From Candidatus Fermentithermobacillaceae bacterium (GTDB taxonomy: Bacteria; Bacillota; Sulfobacillia; Fermentithermobacillales; DUSS01): a stretch of DNA of 64,000 nt. Shown here piece by piece: positions 1 to 9,469 of this stretch (its first letter is position 1; each line of letters starts with the position of its first letter). The notes under the pieces are model-generated. The model did not search any database, was not told the DNA's origin, and worked only from the letters and a program-made list of their open reading frames with translations. The stretch spans positions 62,001 through 126,000 of the forward strand of contig DYEQ01000031.1 in the NCBI GenBank assembly GCA_020725645.1. Reading direction: 5' to 3'. A program made the position numbers and the translations under genes.

Positions 1-422
1 CCCTCCTCCACTTCGTCCCGGCTGACGCTGACTTCCGGAAAGGGAATCGCTATGGATTCGTAGTCGCCCGGCTGCGCTTTCGGTCGTACGGGCACGACTG
101 CTTTAAAACGAAGGGGTTGGCCCGGTTCGACAGTTATGTCTTTGAACTCGGGTTCTCCGACCACATCGAGGGATAGCTCCTCCTTAGCTTTCTCGTAAAG
201 CTCCAGCACGGCATACCTCTCCGCTTCCTCGCACAGAGCACGCTTGCCCACGTGCCGTTCCAGGATGTGCCTTGGTGCCTTCCCCCTGCGCCACCCCGGT
301 ACATCCACTCGCTTTACAAGACGCCGGTAAGCTTTATCAAGAGCTTCGCTTACGAACTCCGGCGTTTCTTCCACCGTGATCTCCACAAGTGATCCTGGCA
401 GCTCTTGTTTTGAAACGTTCAC
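1..422 (-). CDS. tig: Trigger factor, N-terminal part (continues off the left edge); GTG start
   Basis: Reverse-strand translation from GTG at 422: VNVSKQELPGSLVEITVEETPEFVSEALDKAYRRLVKRVDVPGWRRGKAPRHILERHVGKRAL..., typical trigger-factor N-terminus (GWRRGKAP). Not in the ORF track because of GTG start/truncation. Confidence 0.9.
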   Translation of the reverse strand, partial: MNVSKQELPGSLVEITVEETPEFVSEALDKAYRRLVKRVDVPGWRRGKAPRHILERHVGKRALCEEAERYAVLELYEKAKEELSLDVVGEPEFKDITVEPGQPLRFKAVVPVRPKAQPGDYESIAIPFPEVSVSRDEVEE

Positions 423-687
423 GAAAACCCCTCCGTTCACGTACCGGCTTTCCCGTGACCGTTATCGTCATCGCTTTTCCAGTACTTTGAGAACAGCTGC
501 TTTCCTGCGAGTGTTTCAACCCAGGATATTCCAGGGTGCTACTTCCATGCTCGGCATCCCCGCTTCTTACCTGGAGTCCCGCACCGGGGCACACAAATGA
601 ACATACACCAAAACCCGCACTGCGTGAAATGCTCCCTCTATGAGATATGCCCCCAGACATACAAAAAAGCGGCTTGGCCGCTTTGAC

Positions 688-772
688 TGGTGCGAGGGAG
701 GGGATTTGAACCCCTACGCCTTGCGGCACTGGATCCTAAGTCCAGCTCGTCTGCCAGTTCCGACACCCTCGC
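688..772 (-). tRNA. tRNA-Leu(TAG), CCA encoded
   Basis: Cloverleaf with long variable arm; anticodon loop CTTAGGA; T-arm GGGGTTCAAATCCCC; 3' CCA. Confidence 0.93.
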
Positions 773-808
773 ATACACGCCAATTTGCGAAACGGCGAGA
801 CAAAGAAC

Positions 809-883
809 TGGTGGGCCATGATGGGATCGAACCATCGACTCCCCGCTTAAAAGGCGGGTGCTCTACCACTGAGCTAATGGCCC
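809..883 (-). tRNA. tRNA-Lys(TTT), CCA encoded
   Basis: Reverse complement GGGCCATTAGCTCAGTGGTAGAGC...CTTTTAA...GGTTCGATCC...CCA. Confidence 0.94.
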
Positions 884-887
884 ACAC

Positions 888-962
888 TGGCTGGGGCGGC
901 AGGATTCGAACCTGCGAATGTCAGCTCCAAAGGCTGATGCCTTTCCGCTTGGCGACGCCCCA
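888..962 (-). tRNA. tRNA-Gln(TTG), CCA encoded
   Basis: TGGGGCGTCGCCAAGCGG...CTTTGGA...GGTTCGAATCC...CCCCAGCCA. Confidence 0.94.
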
Positions 963-965
963 TCG

Positions 966-1043
966 TGGTGCGCCCGGCAGGACTCGAACCTGCAACCTTC
1001 AGATCCGAAGTCTGCAGCTCTGTCCAGATTGAGCTACGGGCGC
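966..1043 (-). tRNA. tRNA-Arg(TCG), CCA encoded
   Basis: GCGCCCGTAGCTCAATCTGGACAGAGC...CTTCGGA...GGTTCGAGTCC...GGGCGCACCA. Confidence 0.93.
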
Positions 1044-1103
1044 CTTCCAGACCAAGCAATGCGAGCTCCACAAGGGAGCTCTCACAAAGCTTATCAAAAA
1101 AGT

Positions 1104-1180
1104 TGGGGTGAATGAGGGGACTTGAACCCCCGACCTCCAGGGCCACAACCTGGCGCTCTAGCCGACTGAGCTACATCCAC
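1104..1180 (-). tRNA. tRNA-His(GTG), CCA encoded
   Basis: GTGGATGTAGCTCAGTCGGCTAGAGC...TTGTGGC...GGTTCAAGTCC...CATTCACCCCA. Confidence 0.93.
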
Positions 1181-1197
1181 CACTTTGTCCCGTTCAT

Positions 1198-1273
1198 TGG
1201 TGCGCCTGGCAGGATTCGAACCTGCGACTCCCTGCTTAGAAGGCAGGTGCTCTATCCCCTGAGCTACAGGCGC
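1198..1273 (-). tRNA. tRNA-Arg(TCT), CCA encoded
   Basis: GCGCCTGTAGCTCAGGGGATAGAGC...CTTCTAA...GGTTCGAATCC...GGCGCACCA. Confidence 0.94.
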
Positions 1274-1276
1274 ACA

Positions 1277-1350
<74 letters not shown>

Positions 1351-1670
1351 TCGCTGCCGTGCCCTCGGGTCTAGCTCGCTCCAAAAACACCACCGGGCGT
1401 GACCGGACCTGCGACCCTGTCAGGGCATTTCGATTCTACAAGAAACATCAGCGAAGGTCAAGAACGGGGACTTGCTGCGGACTTACTGCAGCTCGCTGTA
1501 TAAGGGACCTGTTACGAGCCCCTCGTCCGTGCCTTTTCGTCCGGTTCACCGGAATGAATAAGGGAACGAAGCTCAGGTTATACAACATGTGGACGAGCTT
1601 ATAAGAGTTCTCACTCGTCCACCTGAAATGAACAGGGCAACGAAGAAGAAGAAACGGGGGAGAACGGAGC

Positions 1671-2375
1671 ATGGTGGAAGACGCTCGGACCGGTACGGAG
1701 GAACAGCTTCACGGGGCAAACGTTCGACCGGACGATGCCTCAGGGTTCCGCCCGCATAACGTAAGCGGAGCCGGTAACGAAGTAGACCTCGTCGCCATAA
1801 TACAGACGCTGGTGAAAAGACGGAAGATCGCGCTTGCTATTATCATCACCACGGTCATCACCACCCTGTTTGCCAGCATAGTGGCACCCAAACGTTACGA
1901 GGCGGTCACCACCGTCTTTATTCGAGACCTGCCTCAGGCCCGGGCCGCCGGCGTCAGTCCACAGACGCTCGCTGCTTTTGCCGTGAGCGACCGGGTTCTC
2001 GTCACCGTGGGTCAAGATACCAAACCTGCTGTTTTGAGAAGCTCGTTTAATGTGAAATTAGATGCTGCATCGCGAGTACTGACGGTGACGGTGTGGGCTC
2101 CGAGCGCCGCTGAAGCTCGTACCAGAGCTGAGCGGTGGCTGGAAGGCTTCACCAGGGAAGCTTGCCGCATGATCGGAGTGGAACTTCAGGATACGCCGTT
2201 CGTGGAGGTATTCGCAGGTCCCGCCCTCCCGGGGCGCCCAGCTTCCCCGAGGATCGGGCTGAACCTCGCCGTCGGTACCGTCCTGGGCGCGTTCGCAGGC
2301 ATCGCCGCTGCATTCGTCCTGGAGGGTCTCGAGAAAACTCGTGAACGAGGCGGCGTTGCGCTGCCGTCCTCGTGA
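1671..2375 (+). CDS. Wzz/chain-length-determinant-like membrane protein
   Basis: EVDLVAIIQTLVKRRKIALAIIITTVITTLFASIVAPKRYEAVTTVFI resembles the Wzz N-terminal TM/PCP region; C-terminal TM. Confidence 0.65.
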   Translation: MVEDARTGTEEQLHGANVRPDDASGFRPHNVSGAGNEVDLVAIIQTLVKRRKIALAIIITTVITTLFASIVAPKRYEAVTTVFIRDLPQARAAGVSPQTLAAFAVSDRVLVTVGQDTKPAVLRSSFNVKLDAASRVLTVTVWAPSAAEARTRAERWLEGFTREACRMIGVELQDTPFVEVFAGPALPGRPASPRIGLNLAVGTVLGAFAGIAAAFVLEGLEKTRERGGVALPSS

Positions 2376-2417
2376 TCGAAGACCACAAGCCGGAAGCAGC
2401 ATCGTCTCGAACCGGCA

Positions 2418-3185
2418 TCAGGAGCTTGACGCTATTAGAGCTGCGCCGTAGGCACCCATGAAGACCGACATAGGAGGGACGATGATTTCGATGCCCAGAA
2501 TTCTCTCGAGGGATCTCCGCACTCCCCCGTTGAGGCTCACACCGCCAGTAAGAACTACGGGTCGCTCGATGCCGACTCTCCTTCCCATGCTAGCGATCCT
2601 GCTAGCTATGGCGTCGCACAGACCTCTGACCACCGAGCTTGCCGGTACCCCCTGAGAAATGAGGCTCACCACCTCGGACTCGGCAAAAACCGTGCAGATA
2701 CTGGAGATCTTCGAAGCGTCCCGCGCATCTTCCCATTCGCTTTCGAAATCTTTGAGATCCAGCTCGAGTCTCCTCGCCATAACTTCGAGAAACCGTCCGG
2801 TCCCCGCCGCGCACTTGTCGTTCATCACAAAGTCGATAACCAGACCGGTACCGTCGAGCCGGATTACCTTAGAATCCTGACCACCGATGTCTATCACCGT
2901 CTTCGCCCCGGGTACGATCTCAAACGCGCCTCGGGCATGGCACGTTATTTCGGTGACGCTTCTCTTCCTTCCGGGGATCAGGTCGCGCCCGTAGCCGGTG
3001 GTGATTATGGAAGACACATCTTGCCGCGAGAGGCCGCAGTTCCTCAACGCGTCGTCAAGGCAAAGCGAAGCAGTGAGGGCGGGCTCTCGACCTGTTTCGG
3101 CCTTAACGGCCGCCAGGATTCTCCCGTCGGATACTACCGCAACCTTGGTAGCTCGGGAACCCGAGTCAATTCCAACGGTGATCAT
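2418..3185 (-). CDS. CoA-substrate-specific enzyme activase (2-hydroxyacyl-CoA dehydratase component A-like, BadF/BadG/HgdC family)
   Basis: ASKHA-type MITVGIDSGSRATKVAVV, IDIGGQDSKVI, NDKCAAGTGRFLEVMARRL, VLTGGVSLN. Confidence 0.92.
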   Translation of the reverse strand: MITVGIDSGSRATKVAVVSDGRILAAVKAETGREPALTASLCLDDALRNCGLSRQDVSSIITTGYGRDLIPGRKRSVTEITCHARGAFEIVPGAKTVIDIGGQDSKVIRLDGTGLVIDFVMNDKCAAGTGRFLEVMARRLELDLKDFESEWEDARDASKISSICTVFAESEVVSLISQGVPASSVVRGLCDAIASRIASMGRRVGIERPVVLTGGVSLNGGVRRSLERILGIEIIVPPMSVFMGAYGAALIASSS

Positions 3186-4503
3186 CCTGTTGGTCTCTTC
3201 CCCTTTCCTGCGTAATCCTGGTCAGCGACGAAAGCAAATGTGCGCCACGTGCTTGCTGCCGTCTTGCATCCATTACCTCGACGAAGGCTTGAAGGCGAGT
3301 GAGTGCCTGAGCTAGAGAGCTGTTGCGGGGATCCACAGCGTCACCGTCCAGCTCCAAAAAAGGGATCCCTTTTTCCCGGAGAAAGTCGGCCAGCACGCGT
3401 CCGCCCCCATTTGATTGCCGGCAACCCCATTGATCGAACTGGACCACTCCATCCACCTGGTAGTCGCTCACCATCTTCCAAACAGCGTCGAGCCTTCGCT
3501 CGATAGGCCCCCATCCGAAATTGGTAAGCATCTTGATGGCGATTCCTTCAGCCCATCTCCGCTCGTCCATCTCAGGCCAGTAAACGTAACTGTACTCCTC
3601 AAAGGCTATGGAAACTCCCGAACGTTCCAGATACTCGAACAACGAGCTTTTGTAGTACGGTTTCAAGTTAAGCCATAAAAGCCTCAATCGCTCTTGAGGG
3701 ACGGGATATCTTGATTCCTCGATACGGTGTTTGAGCACGTTCGCCAGGCTTTCGTACAACTCGATCAGCCACTCGCTCCCCCAGCCTGATAAAAACGCGA
3801 AGACGTAGTTTAAAGCTTCGCTTCCGGACCAAGGCGCCGGTTCGTTTCTCCTCAGCTGGCACACGTCAAGGTAAATCTTCCTGGCGCGGTTCGAGTTTTC
3901 GATCGCGCGGCCCATCCGGTCAAGGCCGAGACCCGGCACCCGCCGGGAAATATCTTCGCAGATGCGCTCCACCTGGAGGGAAAGCCATCTGACGCTGGAG
4001 TCAGTCATCACGTAGGGAACATCTATAACGTAAAAAGGACATCCGGCGGAAACGCTGTGCGCGTAGAGGGAACGCCGCCCTCCGTCGCACAGGTGGGGGG
4101 AGACGATTATGGCCGAGGGCCTGGGGAGCAAGCTGAGTTCTTCGAGACCCAGGTGGCACCGATGGAAGCTGCAGAGATCCTGCGAATACCCCTTGGCCTC
4201 CGATTCGTCGATCCCTCGTTCCGACACACCAAAAGCTGCCGCAAACCCGCTCCACATCTCGGGCAGATAGGGCACGGCTCCCAGTCCGTAGACGATTTCC
4301 GTGGGGACAAAGGCGCTTGCGAATATAACCGGCTTTCTCGCAGAATAGGCATCACCGAGTTCCGATATAACGCCCTTGGCTGCCGCAAGCTGGTACGGAC
4401 ACATCCTTCCCCCGAAACACCGAAGTGCCAGGCTGGCTACCCGGTATGTAAGTTTGTTTTTCAGGATAGTGGAAAGGAACGCAGGAAATCTCCCCGACCT
4501 CAT
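3166..4503 (-). CDS. 2-hydroxyacyl-CoA dehydratase-like subunit (HgdB/FldC-type)
   Basis: CPYQLAAAKGVISELGDAYSARKPVIFASAFVPTEIVYGLGAVPYLPEMWSG; overlaps the activase gene, same strand. Confidence 0.82.
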   Translation of the reverse strand: MRSGRFPAFLSTILKNKLTYRVASLALRCFGGRMCPYQLAAAKGVISELGDAYSARKPVIFASAFVPTEIVYGLGAVPYLPEMWSGFAAAFGVSERGIDESEAKGYSQDLCSFHRCHLGLEELSLLPRPSAIIVSPHLCDGGRRSLYAHSVSAGCPFYVIDVPYVMTDSSVRWLSLQVERICEDISRRVPGLGLDRMGRAIENSNRARKIYLDVCQLRRNEPAPWSGSEALNYVFAFLSGWGSEWLIELYESLANVLKHRIEESRYPVPQERLRLLWLNLKPYYKSSLFEYLERSGVSIAFEEYSYVYWPEMDERRWAEGIAIKMLTNFGWGPIERRLDAVWKMVSDYQVDGVVQFDQWGCRQSNGGGRVLADFLREKGIPFLELDGDAVDPRNSSLAQALTRLQAFVEVMDARRQQARGAHLLSSLTRITQERGRDQQDDHRWN

Positions 4504-5735
4504 AGCGTTGATCGTACCGCCCGTCCCATTGCGTCCCGTCGCGGCGGACGGGAAATACGCGCTCTTCTCATTTCGAGCATCTCCCGGAAGGCTGCCAACC
4601 TCGTCTTCACCTGGGCCGAGTTACCCGCCCCGAACTCGCCCTCCAGTAAGAGCGCGGGTACGGGGGTTCCGGCCAAGTGCCGTTTCACTTCCACGTAATC
4701 ATAGTAACCCTGATCGCAAAACTTAGGAACAAAGTAGATTAACCCGCCCGGGACACCGTCATCCGTCGAGGGATCGATACCTCGAAGCATTTCATCGAGG
4801 TAAGCCATCCTCCTCCCGTAATCGAGCATCCTGGGACAAGGCGGCTTTCGCAGGTACCCTTCCGCGAGAGCGTGAAAACAATCGGGATCATTCTCATCGA
4901 TCTGAAAGTTAATGGACCTCTCTCCGAGACAGAAGTCCAAAGCTACGATTCTGAATCCGGCTTCCTCGGTAGTCGATATAAGGGTCCTATCCAAACACAT
5001 GCTCCCGGTTACGATAACAGATGGCCGCCATACCCGCTGAAACCCAGCTTCTTCCGAGCAGGGCATCTCTTCAACACTTCCGACTCTGGGTGAGTCCTTG
5101 CCGCCGGACCCGGTTTCTCCCGAACACGGCACCTGCTCACCAGCGACACACTGCGGATACTGTGGGAGAGCGCTTAATTCGAACGGTTTTGTAGAGTCGA
5201 AAACCGCATCTGACGCCAAAAAGTGGTTGGCGCTCAACAGGCAGTCAACCGCACGTGTCCACAGCTTTTCTGGGCAAAAGTCGCCGGCCTTAGGCAACTG
5301 GCCCCTTAGTTTGCCACGGAAACGGTTCATCATCCGGATCGTCTTGGCAAGAGTATTCACATTTCCTTTGGAAGCCTCGGAGGCAAGCTCGCAGGCAAAT
5401 TCTCTTAAGACCGACGCATAGTAGTCCACGGCGTAGTCATTCGACGTCCTGGGCACGTCGACATAGTAAACTTTCACGCCTTTCCAGTGTAACCTGACCA
5501 CGTCAGCAACCCGTCTCATTGCGTCGCATGAGCCTGCAAGGGCGAGAGAGACGGGCTTCCCTCTAACGGCATACTCGGAAACGTAGTTTAGCACCCCTTT
5601 CGCGTACGGACAGAAATCCCGGGGTACGTAAGACTCCGCTCCCGAAGGGGTGCCCTCCAAAAAGAGGCGTTTTACCGGAATTCCGAGGCTTAACGGGATT
5701 TCCAGCGGTATGTAGCTGCAAGTCGAAAGAACCAT
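4500..5735 (-). CDS. 2-hydroxyacyl-CoA dehydratase-like subunit (second component)
   Basis: STCSYIPLEIPLSLGIPVKRLFLEG, YFVPKFCDQGYYDYVEVKRHL...VPALLLEGEF; 4-nt stop/start overlap with the next gene. Confidence 0.8.
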   Translation of the reverse strand: MVLSTCSYIPLEIPLSLGIPVKRLFLEGTPSGAESYVPRDFCPYAKGVLNYVSEYAVRGKPVSLALAGSCDAMRRVADVVRLHWKGVKVYYVDVPRTSNDYAVDYYASVLREFACELASEASKGNVNTLAKTIRMMNRFRGKLRGQLPKAGDFCPEKLWTRAVDCLLSANHFLASDAVFDSTKPFELSALPQYPQCVAGEQVPCSGETGSGGKDSPRVGSVEEMPCSEEAGFQRVWRPSVIVTGSMCLDRTLISTTEEAGFRIVALDFCLGERSINFQIDENDPDCFHALAEGYLRKPPCPRMLDYGRRMAYLDEMLRGIDPSTDDGVPGGLIYFVPKFCDQGYYDYVEVKRHLAGTPVPALLLEGEFGAGNSAQVKTRLAAFREMLEMRRARISRPPRRDAMGRAVRSTL

Positions 5736-5801
5736 CCGGGGTCTCCCTGTGTACCAAAGTTCTGCCGCTTTTCCACCGGTCGTCGTTCGAGAAGTCCGTT
5801 T

Positions 5802-8393
5802 CTATCTAACTTTTGAGCGCTCCTCCTTACTCTGTCGCAGCTTGAGCCACTTCCCGGTCTCTACTATAATGAGCAATCCCAAGCTGATACCGAAAACCAG
5901 CACCCATTGACCCGCGCCCAGCGGCACCACTCCCAGCACCGTCCTCAACCTCGGGACGAGCACCGGAACCAGCGCCAGGATGAATCCCAGACTCACGAAT
6001 ACGAGAAGCGGCTTGTTCGCGGTTAAGTGACCTGTATGGAACAAGCTCCGCCGCATGCTTCTGTAGGCGAACACGTACACCAGAGAGATTACCGCCAGAG
6101 TCTCGAAGGCGATGGTCCTAGCCAGAGGTAGATCCCCATGAACACGCCAGTAGTGACCGAACATATAGAGGCATCCCGCAGCTGCCGATACGCTTATGGC
6201 TGCGATAAGCGACATCCCCAACCGGTCCAGGAACGGCTCGGACACAGGCCGCGGTTTCTCCTCCATGATGCCTTCTTCCTTGGGCTCAAACCCAAGGGCG
6301 ATATCGACCGGACCGTCGCATATCAGGTGGACCCACAGAATCTGAGCTACCACCAGAGGTGACGGCCACCCCAGGATCATGGCCACAAACATCAGAAGGA
6401 TTTCGGCGAAGGAGTTGGACAGGGTGTACGAAACGACTTTGCGTATGTTTTGAAAGATCACCCTTCCTTCTTCGATGGCATCTACGATGGTCTTGAAGTT
6501 CGAGTCGAGCAGGATAAGGTCGGAAGTCTCTTTGGCAACGTCCGTAGCATCCCCAACCACCACTCCAATATCGGCCTTCTTGAGGGCAGGGGCATCGTTC
6601 ACGCCGTCACCCACCATCGCCACGACTTCCCCACGAGATTGAAGGGCCTTAACGATCCTCAGCTTTTGATGGGGTGCGATGCGGGAGAATACCAGCGTAT
6701 CCGGCACTCTCCGCTCGAGCGTCGCATCGTCCATGGCGTCCAGGTCGCTTCCCTCGAGGACCGAGTCTTCCCCTGTATTCAGGCCGATGAAACTCGCCAC
6801 TTTCATGGCGGTCCGCTTGTGGTCTCCGGTTATCATCTTCACCTTAATTCCGGCCTTCCTGCAAACCTCTACGGCTCCGGGGACCTCCGACCGCACCGGG
6901 TCCTCTAAACCCACAAGACCTGCCCAGGTGTAGCCGCTCATATCCTCACCAGTGTTTGCGGCCTCGGTTGAACATTCTACGCCACCCGAGTTCGGTCCCG
7001 GATTGCCATCAGCACTAGCGCTCCGTTCTTCGCGGGAGTCCGCCGGCGCTTTATCATCCAATCCGGCCGCGGACTCGAGCTTATATCCCAGACCAAGGAG
7101 CTTCAGTCCCTCACCCGCCCACGAATCCCACTGTGCTCTAAGTTTTTGTTCTTCGAGTAAATCAACATCGCACATTGCGAGAACGACTTCGGGAGCTCCT
7201 TTAACCAGGGATATCCTGTTGCCGTTCACAAGATGTACGGTTTTCATGTACTTGGTCTCACTGGAAAAGGGGACTTCGTCCAGGCGCGGGTATTTGCCAG
7301 CGATCTCCTGAGGGTCCTCGCCCCAGTATTTTCCCGCGAATTCCCACAAAGAGGCTTCAAGGGAATCGCTCAGATTGTTGTCGAGCACCAGCACCAGTTT
7401 GGCCATATCGGGAGCGGAGAAATCCCAGCGTGTGACTTTCATCTGTCCTTCGGTCAGAGTACCCGTCTTGTCGGTGCAAACCGTCGTCACAGATCCAAGG
7501 GTCTCGACCGCCAGAAGTCTCTTCACCAGTCCGTTTCGCCGGAGGATGTTCTTCATCCCTATTACCAGTATCATGGTTACCGCAATCAGGAGCCCCTCCG
7601 GGATGGCCGCTATGGCCAGGATGATGGCGACTCTCACCATCTCCAGAACGGGCCTGCCCGTCGCCACGCCGATGACGAAAAGCAGCACCGTCACGCTGAT
7701 GACTATCTTCGTAAGCGTCCGGCTGAATCCTTCCAGTCGCCGTTGGAGCGGAGTCTCCTGCTCCGGAGTCTCGGCAAGAGTGGAAGCGATTTTGCCCAGT
7801 TCGGTACGGGCGCCTGTGGCGGTGACCGTCATCACGCCGCGTCCTGTGAGTACGATTGTACCCATGTAGACGGGATCCCCGGCCCTTTTCGCCACAGCCT
7901 CGCTCTCACCCGTCAGGATGCTCTCATTAAGGTTCAGAGCGTAAGCTTCCTCAAGTGTCCCGTCAGCTGGAACTCTCTCACCTGAGTCCACCAGCACCAC
8001 GTCACCGGGCACGAGTTCCTTTACTTCAACCTCTTTTCGTAGTCCACCCCGTATGACGGTGGCAACCGGTTTTACGAGGCCCTTGAGGCTTTCGTACGTC
8101 CTGTTCGCTTGATATTCCTGGATGAACCCGAGGATTACGTCGAACACAACCACAGCCATGATTATGAAGAAATCCATCGTCTCCCCCATAAAAAGGGACA
8201 CTAGCGCAGCTGCGAGTATCACGTAAACCAGAGGGCTTTTAACCTGCGATAACAAGATCGCCAGAGGAGAGACTTTTTTCCCTGACGGAAGCACGTTTTC
8301 CCCGTACTCTCGCCTTCGTTTTTGAACCTCGTCTTCGCCCAGTCCGTTGAACCTCCCGCCGTTAACGCTGGGCGCCTGTACCGCCGGTATCAT
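5802..8393 (-). CDS. Cation-translocating P-type ATPase (P2/Ca2+-ATPase-like)
   Basis: VCTDKTGTLTEGQ phosphorylation motif, LTGES, AAIPEGL (M4), MVGDGVNDAPALKKADIGV. Confidence 0.93.
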   Translation of the reverse strand: MIPAVQAPSVNGGRFNGLGEDEVQKRRREYGENVLPSGKKVSPLAILLSQVKSPLVYVILAAALVSLFMGETMDFFIIMAVVVFDVILGFIQEYQANRTYESLKGLVKPVATVIRGGLRKEVEVKELVPGDVVLVDSGERVPADGTLEEAYALNLNESILTGESEAVAKRAGDPVYMGTIVLTGRGVMTVTATGARTELGKIASTLAETPEQETPLQRRLEGFSRTLTKIVISVTVLLFVIGVATGRPVLEMVRVAIILAIAAIPEGLLIAVTMILVIGMKNILRRNGLVKRLLAVETLGSVTTVCTDKTGTLTEGQMKVTRWDFSAPDMAKLVLVLDNNLSDSLEASLWEFAGKYWGEDPQEIAGKYPRLDEVPFSSETKYMKTVHLVNGNRISLVKGAPEVVLAMCDVDLLEEQKLRAQWDSWAGEGLKLLGLGYKLESAAGLDDKAPADSREERSASADGNPGPNSGGVECSTEAANTGEDMSGYTWAGLVGLEDPVRSEVPGAVEVCRKAGIKVKMITGDHKRTAMKVASFIGLNTGEDSVLEGSDLDAMDDATLERRVPDTLVFSRIAPHQKLRIVKALQSRGEVVAMVGDGVNDAPALKKADIGVVVGDATDVAKETSDLILLDSNFKTIVDAIEEGRVIFQNIRKVVSYTLSNSFAEILLMFVAMILGWPSPLVVAQILWVHLICDGPVDIALGFEPKEEGIMEEKPRPVSEPFLDRLGMSLIAAISVSAAAGCLYMFGHYWRVHGDLPLARTIAFETLAVISLVYVFAYRSMRRSLFHTGHLTANKPLLVFVSLGFILALVPVLVPRLRTVLGVVPLGAGQWVLVFGISLGLLIIVETGKWLKLRQSKEERSKVR

Positions 8394-8432
8394 CTAGTCC
8401 ACCTCGTCTGGTCCGCCTTAGTCTTTTCGCAC

Positions 8433-9242
8433 TTAAACCTCGCCGATAATAGCTCTGCGCTCTTCCGGCGAGAGTATCGTCCAAATCTCCTTCTCCAAGC
8501 GCTTTAAAACCTTTTGGGTGAATATCTCCTGCCAGATATACTGCCGGGCCACAAACACGACGTGGGTATTACCGGTCCATATGGCCGTCCCGTTAATACC
8601 TGTTCCACCTACCAGGCACTGGCTGGAGTCGATGACGAGGACAAGCCCTTCCCCGGTTCGCTGAAGAGCGGTTTCCGCCTGCGGGTGTCTCGTCACTTCC
8701 CCGAACTTCACGTCGGCATCACCGGAGAGAAGCAGCCTGATCCTGACTCCACGAAAAGAAGCTTCTTCCAGGAATTGCATCAGCTCGAGAAGCGTGCGGT
8801 CGTCGACGGAGATGAGTATCTCCCGCTCCGATTGGCGGATCATTTCTCTGGCTCTGGCCAGCACAGCTTCGCGACCATCGATATTCCAGACCTGCTCCAA
8901 TGGCGTGCGGCTCTCGTGCTTGAAAAGCTCCAGGTGAGCTGCATCCAGCGCTTCCTCGTATTTGTGCCTGAGGTTATCGAGAACCGTGTTTATTGGAACG
9001 GGAGCATATCGCGTAGTATCTCCTGACGGCAACGACATGACTGCCCCTCTGTGAACCAGCCGCCCGAGAGCTTCGTACACCATTGACCTGGGGATGCCCG
9101 AATCTTTACTTATCTGATATCCCGTGGCCGGGTTGTTCTTGAGGAGCGCCAGATAAGTACGGGCTTCGTACTCGGTGAAGCCGAGAGCGACCAGGACGTC
9201 TATGGCTCGTTGAGTGCCGCGGTCTTCCCCGATGGTGAACAC
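8433..9242 (-). CDS. TrmB-family transcriptional regulator
   Basis: ALGFTEYEARTYLALLKNNPATGYQISKDSGIPRSMVYEALGRLVHRGAV winged-helix plus TrmB effector-domain-like C-terminus. Confidence 0.88.
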   Translation of the reverse strand: MFTIGEDRGTQRAIDVLVALGFTEYEARTYLALLKNNPATGYQISKDSGIPRSMVYEALGRLVHRGAVMSLPSGDTTRYAPVPINTVLDNLRHKYEEALDAAHLELFKHESRTPLEQVWNIDGREAVLARAREMIRQSEREILISVDDRTLLELMQFLEEASFRGVRIRLLLSGDADVKFGEVTRHPQAETALQRTGEGLVLVIDSSQCLVGGTGINGTAIWTGNTHVVFVARQYIWQEIFTQKVLKRLEKEIWTILSPEERRAIIGEV

Positions 9243-9469
9243 CTCCCGGATTACGTATTTCGGGTACGAAACACTACAATACTATGCCGGTAGGCACCAG
9301 GTGTCAACAGTGCCGGTGGGTTTCCGGCCACGAAATCAACTGCTTTTTGGGGGGTTTTACTTAGGGGATTTTACTTACGATAGCGTCTTTGACTCCGCCG
9401 GCGGTCGGGACTACGGGGTTGATCTCTACGTTTTCCGGCATCTCAAGGCCGCCGCCATGAATTGTTGAC

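Noticed and set aside
1390-1480. Possible eighth, degenerate tRNA (gggcgtgaccggacctgcgaccc...)
   Set aside because: Only a weak T-arm resemblance; no acceptor or anticodon stem could be built.
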